NCBI GenBank assembly: GCA_020847395.1
Contig: JADLCD010000030.1
Coordinates: 1 to 51,711, forward strand
Length of the DNA stretch: 51,711 bases
Direction of reading: 5' to 3'
Source of the DNA: Chitinophagaceae bacterium
GTDB lineage: Bacteria > Bacteroidota > Bacteroidia > Chitinophagales > Chitinophagaceae
The notes under the pieces were generated by a model. It was given only the letters and a program-made list of their open reading frames with translations. It did no database searches and was not told where the DNA came from. The position numbers and the translations under genes are program-made. Below, piece by piece: positions 44,318 through 51,711 of this stretch (position 1 is its first letter; each line of letters begins with the position of its first letter).

Positions 44318-44546
44318 TTTTTTGTAAACTGAAATATCTCTGTAAAAATGTTGTGGCAATACAATTATCTGTGTGTATTACACAATTGAACAGGCTGCTT
44401 TAGAATAATGCAAAAAAAATATTATGTTATTACATAAATGTTAAGCCCTTAAAAAGAAAATATTATCATTTAAATAATCAAAATTGATCTTACGGCAACA
44501 TTATTGATATTCTTCCAATTAATTCAACATCAAACATTGCATATTT
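44318..44546. other. Spacer between SusC and DinB genes
   Basis: Together with the operator region the gap is about 320 bases. Beyond the operator it is AT-rich. I find no gene, strong hairpin or repeat family member in it; it must hold promoters for both divergent transcripts. Confidence 0.5.
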
Positions 44547-45026
44547 ATGAATACAATTCCTGAAATGTTAACAGAAGCGCTAAAGAGTGAATACGAAGGG
44601 CCTAACTGGATTTGCATTGCGCTGAAGGATACCCTTACCACGGTTGAATCGGAAAAAGCATTCTGGAAACCATATGGAAATGTTCATTCAATAGCAGAAA
44701 TTGTTTGCCATATTATTGCCTGGAGGCAGGCTTTGATAAAAGTTTTGAAAGGTATAGATAAATGGGAATTAGACCAGGAAGCCTCCTTTGATGTTATACC
44801 TTATGGAAAAGAAGACGAAATTGGCTGGAGTAACATTAAAGCTATTCTTGAAAAAACACAACATGAGTTGCTGGAATTAATATCAGGCACCACCTCTTTT
44901 GAAAAAACCGTTCCTGCAAGAAATTATAATTATATTTTTTTTATTTCGGGAATTATATATCACGACACATACCACCTTGGTCAAATTGTATTATTGATAA
45001 AGCAATACCCCGCACACACAAAATAA
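44547..45026 (+). CDS. DinB family protein
   Basis: This 159-residue protein has the four-helix bundle pattern of the DinB/YfiT group. It keeps candidate metal-ligand His residues: CHIIAW near residue 54, and the closing motif YHDTYHLGQIVLLIKQ. Members are metal-dependent transferases, often acting with bacillithiol, glutathione or mycothiol, or unknown stress proteins. The DNA-damage link of the family name is historical. The gene is alone, divergent from SusC. Confidence 0.85.
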   Translation: MNTIPEMLTEALKSEYEGPNWICIALKDTLTTVESEKAFWKPYGNVHSIAEIVCHIIAWRQALIKVLKGIDKWELDQEASFDVIPYGKEDEIGWSNIKAILEKTQHELLELISGTTSFEKTVPARNYNYIFFISGIIYHDTYHLGQIVLLIKQYPAHTK

Positions 45027-45109
45027 ATACTGAAATTTAAAAAATCACTGCTATGCCAAACGGTTTAATAAAGCTTACCTGTTAATGATATTAATATTGG
45101 CGTTTAAGT

Positions 45110-45946
45110 TTAATACATACGCATTTCTTTTTCTTCTGCCTCAACAAAAATCCTATATAATTCACCTGTAATTTTTCCAGGCTTTCCATTCCCTATTTTT
45201 ACGCCATCAATTTCAACAACAGGCAAAATTCGCCTGGTTGTACTTGTCATAAAAACTTCATCAGCACTTTTTAATTCATTTAAAGAAATATCAGCTATAG
45301 ATGTTGGCAGAAGCCCGGGAGCAAAAGCAAAAATTTTTTTCCGGGTAACTCCGGCAAGCACATTTTTTCCCGGAGTTAATAATTTAGTACCGCCTGTTAC
45401 CATAAATACATTTGATCGCGGAAACTCCGTAATAATATTATTTTTAAAATATAAAACATCATCCAATTGTTTTTCTCTCAACTGTTTTTGCAGCCATACT
45501 CCCATTATATAATTTATAGATTTTACCGAGGGCAGATCACGCATATATTCATGCGTGGCTATCCTTAAACCAGCATCAAACTTTTCCTGCGAAGGTTGTA
45601 CTAAAAGTTGTTGTTGAATAATTATATTTCCCTGCACGGGCGAATATCCATCGGGCGAATAGCCGCCGGTAGCAGTAATCCTGATTCCGCTTTCCGGTAT
45701 GTTATTCTTCTCTATCAGTTTAAAAATATTTTCTTTTAACTGCGCTCGGCTGATCGGAATTGTAATAAACATTTCATTTGCAGAGTTAAAAAAACGATCA
45801 AGATAATCCTCAAGAAACAAGGGTTTATTGTTACGGGTTTTAAAAAAATCAAACACGCCATAACCTCTTTGTAAAGCAAGATCACTGGTTCGGATAAATG
45901 CTTTGTTTTCCTCAAAAAAATCATCGTTCACAAAAACATATTTCAT
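45110..45946 (-). CDS. Class IV (branched-chain / D-amino acid type) aminotransferase
   Basis: This 278-residue PLP enzyme belongs to fold type IV. It shows the N-terminal DLALQRGYGVFDFFKTRN segment, the candidate PLP Lys in SVKSINYIMGVWLQKQL, and the cofactor-phosphate motif ITEFPRSNVFMV. The family covers branched-chain and D-alanine transaminases and aminodeoxychorismate lyase, and I cannot tell which this is. Its start codon overlaps the stop of the P1 peptidase gene by 4 bp (ATGA), so the two are translationally coupled. Confidence 0.88.
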   Translation of the reverse strand: MKYVFVNDDFFEENKAFIRTSDLALQRGYGVFDFFKTRNNKPLFLEDYLDRFFNSANEMFITIPISRAQLKENIFKLIEKNNIPESGIRITATGGYSPDGYSPVQGNIIIQQQLLVQPSQEKFDAGLRIATHEYMRDLPSVKSINYIMGVWLQKQLREKQLDDVLYFKNNIITEFPRSNVFMVTGGTKLLTPGKNVLAGVTRKKIFAFAPGLLPTSIADISLNELKSADEVFMTSTTRRILPVVEIDGVKIGNGKPGKITGELYRIFVEAEEKEMRMY

Positions 45947-47070
45947 GGTTGATAACGGTTGTATTTTTTTAAAATGTTAATTACTTCATCCCTGGGTAAA
46001 GCTTCTACAGTATTTCCGTTTTTGCCGGTTGTGGTTTTTGCGGCAAATAAGGAATTAATGACCGCTTCTTCAGTAGCCTCAATTGCAGCCATAAACAGCG
46101 GCGACATGTCATCATTAAATATAGTTGCGGTAGTATATAATTTTTTAGCGGTCTCGTATGGAATACGAACAGCAGGGTTAGCTGAGAACGCAATTACATA
46201 ATCGCCGCTGCCATTGCTGGCAATACCACCGGTTTTTGCCAATGCTATAAAAGCTCTTTTAGCAAGCCGTTCCAAATTACGTGCATCAAGCGGTGCATCA
46301 GTAGCAACCACAATCATACAACTACCATCTACCGGGTTGTTTAACTGATCTTTTAAATAATATTTACCCAATTCTTTTCCTACCGGTACTCCTGCTATTT
46401 CCAACACACCTCCAAAATTTGTTTGCACAAGCACACCTACCGTATATCCGCCTGAAGCTTTTGGCAAAACTCTGGATGATGTGCCGATACCTCCTTTAAA
46501 CCCAAAACAAACAGTACCTGTGCCTGCGCCCACATTGCCCTGCACTACTTCTCCTGATCTTGCATCCTTTATTGCATCCAGCACATCCTGTTCTTTAACA
46601 TGGCGTCCTCTTATATCATTCAGATATCCATCATTGGTTTCACCTGCTACAATATTTACACTATTGATATTGATATTTTCTTTTTGCGATAAAGTATATG
46701 TAATACCAGCATTTATAGCAGCGGCTATACTTAATGTATTGGTCAAAATAATCGGGCTTTCAATATTGCCCAATTCCTCAATTTGCGTACTACCCGCCAG
46801 CTTTCCAAATCCATTACCAACATAAATAGCTGCCGGCACCTTTTGTTGAAAAAGATTTCCCTTATGCGGAAGTATAACAGTAACACCTGTTCTGATGCTG
46901 TCTGCTTTAATTAGCGTTTTGTGTCCAACCATCACAGCTTCAACATCTGTAATAGCGTTGAATTTTCCCCTGGGGAGTACGCCGATTTTAACCGGTGGGC
47001 CATCTTGTAGCTGGGCTTGTGTATTAATATAACCACATGCAAATAACAGAAGCAGGATTTTTACTTTCAT
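45943..47070 (-). CDS. Exported P1 (S58, DmpA-like) aminopeptidase
   Basis: This 375-residue N-terminal-nucleophile peptidase has a signal peptide (ACGYINTQAQ). Family hallmarks are GVTVILPH near residue 63, NVGAGTGTVCFGFKGGIGTSSR, where self-cleavage occurs in DmpA, and ATDAPLDARNLERLAKRA. DmpA and BapA relatives release N-terminal residues, including D- and beta-amino acids, from peptides. It is the upstream gene of a two-gene unit with the class IV aminotransferase. Confidence 0.92.
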   Translation of the reverse strand: MKVKILLLLFACGYINTQAQLQDGPPVKIGVLPRGKFNAITDVEAVMVGHKTLIKADSIRTGVTVILPHKGNLFQQKVPAAIYVGNGFGKLAGSTQIEELGNIESPIILTNTLSIAAAINAGITYTLSQKENININSVNIVAGETNDGYLNDIRGRHVKEQDVLDAIKDARSGEVVQGNVGAGTGTVCFGFKGGIGTSSRVLPKASGGYTVGVLVQTNFGGVLEIAGVPVGKELGKYYLKDQLNNPVDGSCMIVVATDAPLDARNLERLAKRAFIALAKTGGIASNGSGDYVIAFSANPAVRIPYETAKKLYTTATIFNDDMSPLFMAAIEATEEAVINSLFAAKTTTGKNGNTVEALPRDEVINILKKYNRYQP

Positions 47071-47277
47071 AACAGCAAAATAATAAAGGTATAATTAATA
47101 CCATAAGTAAAATCAACATGCCGGGCGATGCAGGTATTGCTTATTTACTTCATAAATATTCTGATAACTACAGCTTTTTCATAAGGCTGCAATTAAAATA
47201 CTGAGCTTTAACAAGGAAAACAACAAGCTTTTGCTTTTTTGATTTTATAAAAAAGATTAATCTTGTAAAAAAAACAC

Positions 47278-47742
47278 ATGTATCCTATACTGTTAGCACT
47301 CCATTCTCTCCTTCGTTGGTTTGTTGTGATTATATTATTATATGCACTTTACAGGGCTTATAGCGGTTGGTTATCAAAAAAAACGTTCACAGCGGCCGAT
47401 AATAAAACACGAAAAGTGTCAATTACAATTGTGCATCTTGAAATAATTACAGGATTGTGGCTTTATTTTATCAGTCCCCTTATCAGCAATTTTCTGGGTA
47501 ATTTCAAAGAGTCTGTTCATGTAAAGGATATTCGCTTTTTTGGAATGGAACACAGTATAATGATGCTGGTAGCAGCAGTGATTATAACTATTGGCTCTGC
47601 AAAGGCGAAGCGAAAAAACACAGATATTGAAAAATTTAAAACCTGGGCAATCTGGTTCACAATCGGATTGCTGATCATATTAATCTCTATACCATGGCCA
47701 TTTTCTCCTATGGCCGCCAGGCCCGGATTCAGATCATTTTAA
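47278..47742 (+). CDS. Four-helix membrane protein, possible small cytochrome b-like
   Basis: This 154-residue inner-membrane protein has four hydrophobic helices (about 3-30, 48-70, 90-108 and 122-142). His residues lie within or next to helices 1-3 (LALHSLLRW, TIVHLEIITG and FGMEHSIMM), an arrangement that could coordinate heme. No CxxCH or other motif is present. I recall Bacteroidota proteins of this shape being labelled cytochrome B, but the evidence is weak. It is followed by a degraded gene and then purU on the same strand. Confidence 0.65.
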   Translation: MYPILLALHSLLRWFVVIILLYALYRAYSGWLSKKTFTAADNKTRKVSITIVHLEIITGLWLYFISPLISNFLGNFKESVHVKDIRFFGMEHSIMMLVAAVIITIGSAKAKRKNTDIEKFKTWAIWFTIGLLIILISIPWPFSPMAARPGFRSF

Positions 47743-47826
47743 AAAATAATGATTTTTACTCAAGACTATTTTGTTACTATCGGTACCTTATAACATAAGC
47801 AACCATTTACTTATCAATTGTAAGCC

Positions 47827-48210
47827 ATGTTTCCTCCTATTTTTTGTAATGCGTTGTTGCTGCTGTTCACAGCATCCACCGTAAAATTTAAAAAACAAAC
47901 TATTGATAATAATATTGCTATAGGTTATGGAATGGCATTAGGAGATGTTGATGGCGAAATAAAAGTTGGCAACATGCCGGAACAAAAAAAAATTATCGCC
48001 ACGATTGAACCGATGCATGGTAGCGCAATTGCAATTTATCTTAAAAATAATACGTGGAAACGCGTGCTGCGGGATGATAATATAAAAGAAGGACATGCAT
48101 TAGGTGTTGCAGATTTTTCCGGGAACGGAACGGACCAAATAGTTGCAGGATGGAGAGCAGCAAATAAAGATGGAAAAGTGGGAATTAAATTTGAAGATAT
48201 ACTGGAATGA
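47827..48210 (+). pseudogene. Degraded FG-GAP / VCBS-repeat protein
   Basis: The 127-residue frame holds fragments of a typical Bacteroidota FG-GAP protein. A piece reading AIGYGMALGDVDGE is followed directly by EPMHGSAIAIY and GHALGVADFSGNGTDQIVAG. In full-length relatives of about 350-400 residues these elements are separated by several blades. Here the middle, most of the calcium-binding repeats and the C-terminal blade are missing. An internal deletion is the simplest explanation. It may still be translated, but a working propeller is unlikely. Confidence 0.6.
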
Positions 48211-48258
48211 GAAAAATAATTTTTCCGGTAAGTAAAACTTAACAACGGCTAATAACTT

Positions 48259-49086
48259 ATGATTATTCTTATCCAGTGTAAAGACAGGGTTGGCTTGGTA
48301 GCAGGCATTTCTGGTGTGCTTACACAATTGCAGCTAAATATTACATCCATGAGGGAATATGTTGCGGTAACAGATGATCGCTTTTATATGCGGGTAGCAA
48401 CAGCTACTTCCACAGATGTTGTGCAACTCGAAAATGCTTTAAAAAAAGTATTACCCGCCGATGCAGAGATCACTATTCATGTAAAGCCCGATAAAAAAAT
48501 TGTGATTTTAGTTACTAAAGAATATCATTGCCTTAGCGATATATTAATACGCAATCATTTCAAAACATTAAACGCAACGGTGCAATGTGTAATTGGAAAT
48601 CATAATACGCTAAAGGATATTTGCGACAGGTTTAAAGTGCCTTTTCATTATATTCCGCACGAAAACAAAACCAAAGAAGCTTTTGAAAGAGAGGTATCAG
48701 CTCAATTAAACCTTTATACTTTCAACTATATAATATTGGCAAAGTTCATGCGCATACTTTCGCCTGGTTTTGTTGCAGGTTTCCATGGAAAAATCATTAA
48801 TATTCACCACTCATTTCTCCCGGCGTTTATTGGTGCAAATCCTTACCGGCAAGCTTTTGAACGTGGCGTTAAAGTAATAGGTGCAACAGCTCATTTTGTT
48901 ACTGATGATCTTGATGAAGGTCCGATTATAGTACAGCAAACCATCAATGTAAACCATACGCATACAACTGCAGACATGATAAAATCAGGAAAAGAAATAG
49001 AAACAATGGTACTGGCTACCGCACTTAAACTTACATTAGAAGACCGCGTGTTTATTTACGGAAATAAAACTGTAGTATTCGAGTAA
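48259..49086 (+). CDS. purU: Formyltetrahydrofolate deformylase
   Basis: This 275-residue cytoplasmic enzyme hydrolyses 10-formyl-tetrahydrofolate to formate and tetrahydrofolate, supplying formate and balancing one-carbon pools. An N-terminal ACT domain (about 1-80, CKDRVGLVAGISGVLTQL) precedes the formyltransferase-type catalytic domain. The latter has INIHHSFLPAFIGANPY, AFERGVKVIGATAHFVTDDL and DEGPIIVQQ. The length matches PurU. It stands 48 bases after the degraded FG-GAP frame, with no functional partner next to it. Confidence 0.95.
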   Translation: MIILIQCKDRVGLVAGISGVLTQLQLNITSMREYVAVTDDRFYMRVATATSTDVVQLENALKKVLPADAEITIHVKPDKKIVILVTKEYHCLSDILIRNHFKTLNATVQCVIGNHNTLKDICDRFKVPFHYIPHENKTKEAFEREVSAQLNLYTFNYIILAKFMRILSPGFVAGFHGKIINIHHSFLPAFIGANPYRQAFERGVKVIGATAHFVTDDLDEGPIIVQQTINVNHTHTTADMIKSGKEIETMVLATALKLTLEDRVFIYGNKTVVFE

Positions 49087-49217
49087 TGCATTTGTACCAT
49101 TTATACGAAAAGCTGTATATCGCTAAAAGAAAGTTTGATCAAAAAAACTATTGCCGCATTATAATTACTTCATAAAAATCACAGCAAAAATTAAATATTC
49201 TTTTTCTCAAATCAGGC

Positions 49218-49225
49218 TATTTTTG
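49218..49225 (+). promoter_or_regulatory. Putative -7 promoter box of fabD
   Basis: TATTTTTG matches the Bacteroidota TAnnTTTG consensus and lies 43 bases before the fabD ATG. The -33 region (TTTTTCTC) is only weakly similar to TTTG. Confidence 0.35.
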
Positions 49226-49268
49226 CCGCACATAAAATAACGTTGCAATTCAACTAAACACAACAACA

Positions 49269-50156
49269 ATGAAACACGCATATGTTTTTCCCGGCCAGGG
49301 TTCACAATTTTCAGGAATGGGCAAAGCGTTGTATGAGAATAATGCAGCGGCAAAAGAATTGTTTGAACAGGCTAATGAAATAGCAGGATTTCGTATTTCA
49401 GATATTATGTTCACTGGCACAGATGAAGACCTGAAACAAACAAAGGTTACGCAGCCGGCTATTTTTTTGCATTCCGTTATTTTATATAAAACATTGGGTG
49501 ATGTAAAGCCAGACATGGTTGCCGGTCATTCATTGGGTGAATTTTCTGCCCTTGTTGCCAATAATGTTTTATCTTTTGAAGATGGGTTAAAGTTGGTAAT
49601 AGTGCGCGCCAACGCCATGCAAAAAGCATGTGAGATCAATCCATCGTCAATGGCCGCGGTGCTGGCATTGGATGATGCTAAAGTAGAAGAAGTGTGTGCG
49701 GCTATTCAAAACGAGACCGGTGAGATTGTTGTGCCGGCTAATTATAATTGCCCTGGTCAGTTGGTAATAAGCGGCTCAACAAAAGGTATAGAGATTGCCA
49801 TACATCGTATGAAAGAAGCAGGAGCCAAAAGAGCATTGGCGCTGCCTGTGGGCGGTGCGTTTCATTCTCCCTTAATGGAGCCTGCCAAAGTTGAACTGGC
49901 TACTGCGGTTAATGCAACAACATTTAATATGCCTTGCTGCCCGGTATATCAAAACTTTACTGCTTCACCGGTAATGGAGCCCATTACCATCAAAAAAAAT
50001 ATTATTGACCAGTTAACCGGCGCCGTTAGATGGACGCAAAGCGTTCAGAAAATGATAGCAAATGGTGCTACAACGTTCACCGAAGTTGGCCCTGGCAAAG
50101 TATTGCAGGGATTGATCGCTAAGATTGATAAGAGTATTGCGGTGGAGGGCGCGTAA
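49269..50156 (+). CDS. fabD: Malonyl-CoA-ACP transacylase
   Basis: This 295-residue cytoplasmic enzyme moves malonyl groups from CoA to acyl carrier protein, the entry step of fatty-acid synthesis. It has FPGQGSQFSGMG (residues 7-18), the nucleophile Ser88 in GHSLGE, a conserved Gln-Pro stretch (VTQPAIFLHS) and the catalytic His in GGAFHSPLM. The length is typical. The other fatty-acid synthesis genes are not adjacent. Downstream lies a palindromic repeat. Confidence 0.96.
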   Translation: MKHAYVFPGQGSQFSGMGKALYENNAAAKELFEQANEIAGFRISDIMFTGTDEDLKQTKVTQPAIFLHSVILYKTLGDVKPDMVAGHSLGEFSALVANNVLSFEDGLKLVIVRANAMQKACEINPSSMAAVLALDDAKVEEVCAAIQNETGEIVVPANYNCPGQLVISGSTKGIEIAIHRMKEAGAKRALALPVGGAFHSPLMEPAKVELATAVNATTFNMPCCPVYQNFTASPVMEPITIKKNIIDQLTGAVRWTQSVQKMIANGATTFTEVGPGKVLQGLIAKIDKSIAVEGA

Positions 50157-50169
50157 GCGGACAGGAAAA

Positions 50170-50222
50170 AAACTAATAAGGTCTGCCGGGCAGAAAAGCA
50201 GCGCTGCAGACTTTATAGGTTT
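50170..50222. repeat. AAACCTATAAGGTTTGC palindromic element, copy 3
   Basis: Arms 50170-50186 and 50206-50222 enclose CGGGCAGAAAAGCAGCGCT, which differs from the copy 1 loop by one base. One stem position changed on both sides (T to C with A to G), which keeps pairing. It lies 13 bases after fabD, and its end abuts the stop codon of the truncated JetA frame. Confidence 0.75.
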
Positions 50223-50625
50223 AAATACTCTCCGTACCCACATGGTGCTGCTCCAGTTGCAGGTTCTGCAGCGGTTGAACCCCCTTTTCGGTATAAGCGC
50301 TCAGTTGGTAATTCGTATTCCCTTCCGTATCCGGAAAATCCTGCAGTATTCGCATCTGCACCCAGCTCAGCAGGTATTTACGGCTGCGGCTCTCTTCATC
50401 CTCGCCAAATTCAATCTGCGCTTCTTCCAGGTTTTCCGTGCCATCCGAGTATGTGCCCAGGGTTTCCGCCAGCAGCGGCACTAATTGCTCCTCTCTGATC
50501 ACCATCTTACGGCGCTCCTTAAACGCAGTATACAAAAACGGCAATACCCAGCCCGCATTACGCAGCCGCAGCATCGGCAATGCAGGCGATGATTGAATTA
50601 AAAATGCTATGTGCTCGCTCGTCAT
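50221..50625 (-). pseudogene. N-terminal remnant of JetA (DUF3375, Wadjet defence subunit)
   Basis: This 134-residue frame closely resembles the first quarter of DUF3375 proteins, the MukF-like kleisin JetA of Wadjet anti-plasmid systems, normally about 480-500 residues. Shared features are the opening IAFLIQSSPALPMLRLRNA and FLYTAFKERR. They continue with EAQIEFGEDEESRSRKYLLS and the QLSAYTEK segment, ending at HHVGTES, where full-length relatives continue with an RF-type stretch. Here the frame stops two codons later at the palindromic repeat. JetB, JetC and JetD are absent. The DNA appears more GC-rich than its surroundings. Inactive remnant. Confidence 0.7.
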
Positions 50626-50726
50626 GCGCGGGTATATCTTGTTTTAAAGGGAACGCAAAATAACACAATATGGCCAGCTTTGCAGTGGTTGGGGATATCC
50701 GGTGATCTGCGCGGGCGGAAAAATAT

Positions 50727-50864
50727 ATGATGGACTTTTTTGTGAACCAACTGCAATACTACTATTGGGCTTCTGTTGCCACGCTCGCTTGTACGGTTGG
50801 AGCAATATTGGGCATGGTGCTGCAGGTTTATGAATATGCTGCGGATTGTATTTGCGAATCTTGA
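50727..50864 (+). CDS. Possible 45-residue single-helix membrane peptide
   Basis: An ATG-initiated frame of 45 codons (starting MMDFFVNQLQYYYW) contains one hydrophobic stretch (WASVATLACTVGAILGMVL) that could span the membrane. It lies in the 380-base gap between the JetA remnant and the cassette gene, after a purine-rich GGCGGAAAAAT. I recognise no relative. It could be a small membrane protein or chance. Confidence 0.25.
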   Translation: MMDFFVNQLQYYYWASVATLACTVGAILGMVLQVYEYAADCICES

Positions 50865-50918
50865 GAGAAGTATAACAATATTTGCAAAACGTTAATTATC
50901 AATAGGGTATTGAAAAAA

Positions 50919-50948
50919 GCGAAAGTTTCCATTCTTTAAAACTTTCGC
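50919..50948. repeat. Perfect 10-bp hairpin at the cassette edge
   Basis: GCGAAAGTTT (50919-50928) pairs with AAACTTTCGC (50939-50948) around a 10-nt loop, followed by ATATTTTTG. It sits 9 bases before the left inverted repeat of the cassette, where it could end transcription from the left or form part of the boundary. Confidence 0.6.
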
Positions 50949-50957
50949 ATATTTTTG

Positions 50958-51591
50958 ATGTTGGTGGCAAGTGTAGGACGACCGTGCAAACGACAGACAG
51001 TTAGAAATGACAAAAGACGAATTTAAAATAACGATACATATGGTTTCAAGTCTTGACGGAATTATTGCCAAAAAGGACAATAGTATTTCGTGGTTTGACA
51101 CTACTGACAGTTATGACAAAGGCGTTGACGGACAAGACCCCGAAGAGTTTCTAAAAACAATAGACTGTTATGTAATGGGTGCAAAGACATACAAACACGC
51201 TTTGGAACTTTCAAAATCCTATGGTTGGGCTTATGGCGACAAACCGACAATCGTATTGACGACCCGAAACTTGCCCAAAGACAGACCAAATATTGAATTT
51301 TATTCGGGCGACTTGAACAGACTTGTAAACGAACGACTAAAGCCAAATTACAAAAACGTTTGGGTTGCAGGTGGTGCAATACTTGCCAAAGACCTTATTA
51401 GACAAAAATTAGCAGACGAAATAAGAGTAAGTATTTTACCAATTATTTTAGGTGACGGACTATTGTTTTTTGACAACGTTGGACAAGAACAAACGCTTCA
51501 CCTTAAAGACACGACAGCATACAAAAACGGAATGATAGAATTGTGTTACGAAATAAAAAAATGACAGACAGAAAACACCAGCCACCAACAT
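50958..51591. mobile_element. Cassette-like unit around the reductase gene
   Basis: The perfect 11-bp inverted repeat ATGTTGGTGGC (50958-50968) and GCCACCAACAT (51581-51591) bounds one gene. Inside it, the direct repeat GACAGACAG occurs just before the start region (50992-51000) and across the stop (51563-51571). The enclosed gene uses GAC far more than its neighbours, which prefer GAT, suggesting transfer. No integrase or transposase is in the unit. Confidence 0.6.
51007..51564 (+). CDS. Dihydrofolate reductase / RibD C-terminal family protein
   Basis: This 185-residue reductase-fold protein matches the RibD C-terminal and dihydrofolate reductase superfamily. It has VSSLDGIIAKKDNSISWF near residue 13, then CYVMGAKTYKHALEL, the NADPH-binding VWVAGGAILAKDLI, and LPIILGDGLLFF at the end. 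Family members reduce folate or pyrimidine intermediates, but most of this subgroup have no known substrate. The codon choice (many GAC, AAC and ACG) differs from the rest of the window. The gene is enclosed by inverted and direct repeats as a single-gene cassette. There are no operon partners. Confidence 0.88.
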   Translation: MTKDEFKITIHMVSSLDGIIAKKDNSISWFDTTDSYDKGVDGQDPEEFLKTIDCYVMGAKTYKHALELSKSYGWAYGDKPTIVLTTRNLPKDRPNIEFYSGDLNRLVNERLKPNYKNVWVAGGAILAKDLIRQKLADEIRVSILPIILGDGLLFFDNVGQEQTLHLKDTTAYKNGMIELCYEIKK

Positions 51592-51593
51592 AT

Positions 51594-51669
51594 AAGGCTT
51601 AAACGAAGCTTTGCGCAGCAGTATCTTACAATAAAAAACTTTTTTGCGCAAAGGTTCGATTTAAGCCTT
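51594..51669. repeat. Imperfect long hairpin, attC-like
   Basis: Arms 51594-51617 (AAGGCTTAAACGAAGC...) and 51645-51669 pair over about 22 bp around a 27-nt loop, with one mismatch and one unpaired base. Imperfect arms with an extruded base recall integron attC sites, although the ends do not fit the RYYYAAC/GTTRRRY consensus. It lies 2 bases after the cassette's right repeat. It could also simply act as a terminator. Confidence 0.5.
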
Positions 51670-51711
51670 TGTTGAATGAAGCTTTAGGGAGGTATGTTGC
51701 CATTATGGGAT

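Noticed and set aside
50958-51591. Classical integron cassette
   Set aside because: There is no integrase and the hairpin ends do not carry the RYYYAAC/GTTRRRY boxes, so I call it only cassette-like.
51653-51668. tRNA T-arm-like GGTTCGATTT
   Set aside because: No acceptor, D or anticodon arm can be formed around it; it is part of the long hairpin.

Overview
The window looks like a chromosomal segment of a Bacteroidota bacterium, most likely a member of the Chitinophagaceae. The grounds are the gene families: a SusC/SusD outer-membrane pair, a type IX secretion sorting domain, an IPExxxVDY-family protein, many lipoproteins, AT-rich DNA, TAnnTTTG-type promoter boxes and almost no Shine-Dalgarno sequences. 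I see no rRNA, tRNA, CRISPR array, complete insertion sequence, integrase or phage. Most genes are ordinary housekeeping, transport and sugar-catabolism genes. The unusual content lies between the genes.

Layout. 1-0.9 kb: gene-free DNA packed with palindromes. 0.9-5.6 kb: tRNA nucleotidyltransferase, an 11-mer-repeat LEA-like protein, a beta-lactamase-fold serine hydrolase and an EamA exporter. 5.7-12.3 kb: a complete tripartite RND efflux operon (adaptor, pump, outer-membrane channel) with a small secreted protein upstream. 12.4-14.4 kb: SCO copper chaperone and DUF420 membrane protein behind a T9SS-sorted protein. 14.4-14.8 kb: decayed AbiE-like toxin-antitoxin remnants. 14.8-22.9 kb: a propeller/helical-toroid secreted protein, two tandem amidohydrolase-fold proteins and a TolB-like PD40 protein. 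23.2-29.0 kb: a five-gene minus-strand operon (CE15-like esterase, sugar isomerase/epimerase, ribose-type ABC importer). 29.1-38.9 kb: a gene fragment, a large cytochrome c/propeller lipoprotein, an M28 peptidase, FeoB, a Gfo/Idh/MocA oxidoreductase and small genes. 38.9-44.2 kb: a SusC/SusD locus with a LacI-type operator. 44.5-50.2 kb: DinB, a class IV aminotransferase coupled to a P1 peptidase, a degraded FG-GAP gene, PurU and FabD. 50.2-51.7 kb: a truncated Wadjet JetA gene and a cassette-like dihydrofolate-reductase-family gene.

How genes work together. Adaptor, pump and channel form one envelope-spanning exporter. The esterase could release sugars that the ABC importer takes up and the isomerase processes. 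SusC/SusD import an oligosaccharide under probable LacI-family control. The P1 peptidase and class IV aminotransferase overlap by 4 bp and may handle D- or beta-amino-acid peptides.

Most worth a second look: (1) a gene cassette around 50.96-51.59 kb bounded by a perfect 11-bp inverted repeat, with GACAGACAG repeats directly beside both ends of the coding sequence and an attC-like hairpin beyond it; (2) a 110-bp MITE at 23.04 kb with perfect 21-bp terminal inverted repeats and a 9-bp target duplication, plus related ends elsewhere; (3) a family of about 53-bp palindromes based on AAACCTATAAGGTTTGC, two of them inside the ABC operon and one abutting the truncated JetA; (4) heptamer-periodic hairpin spacers between genes; (5) the two decayed defence loci.
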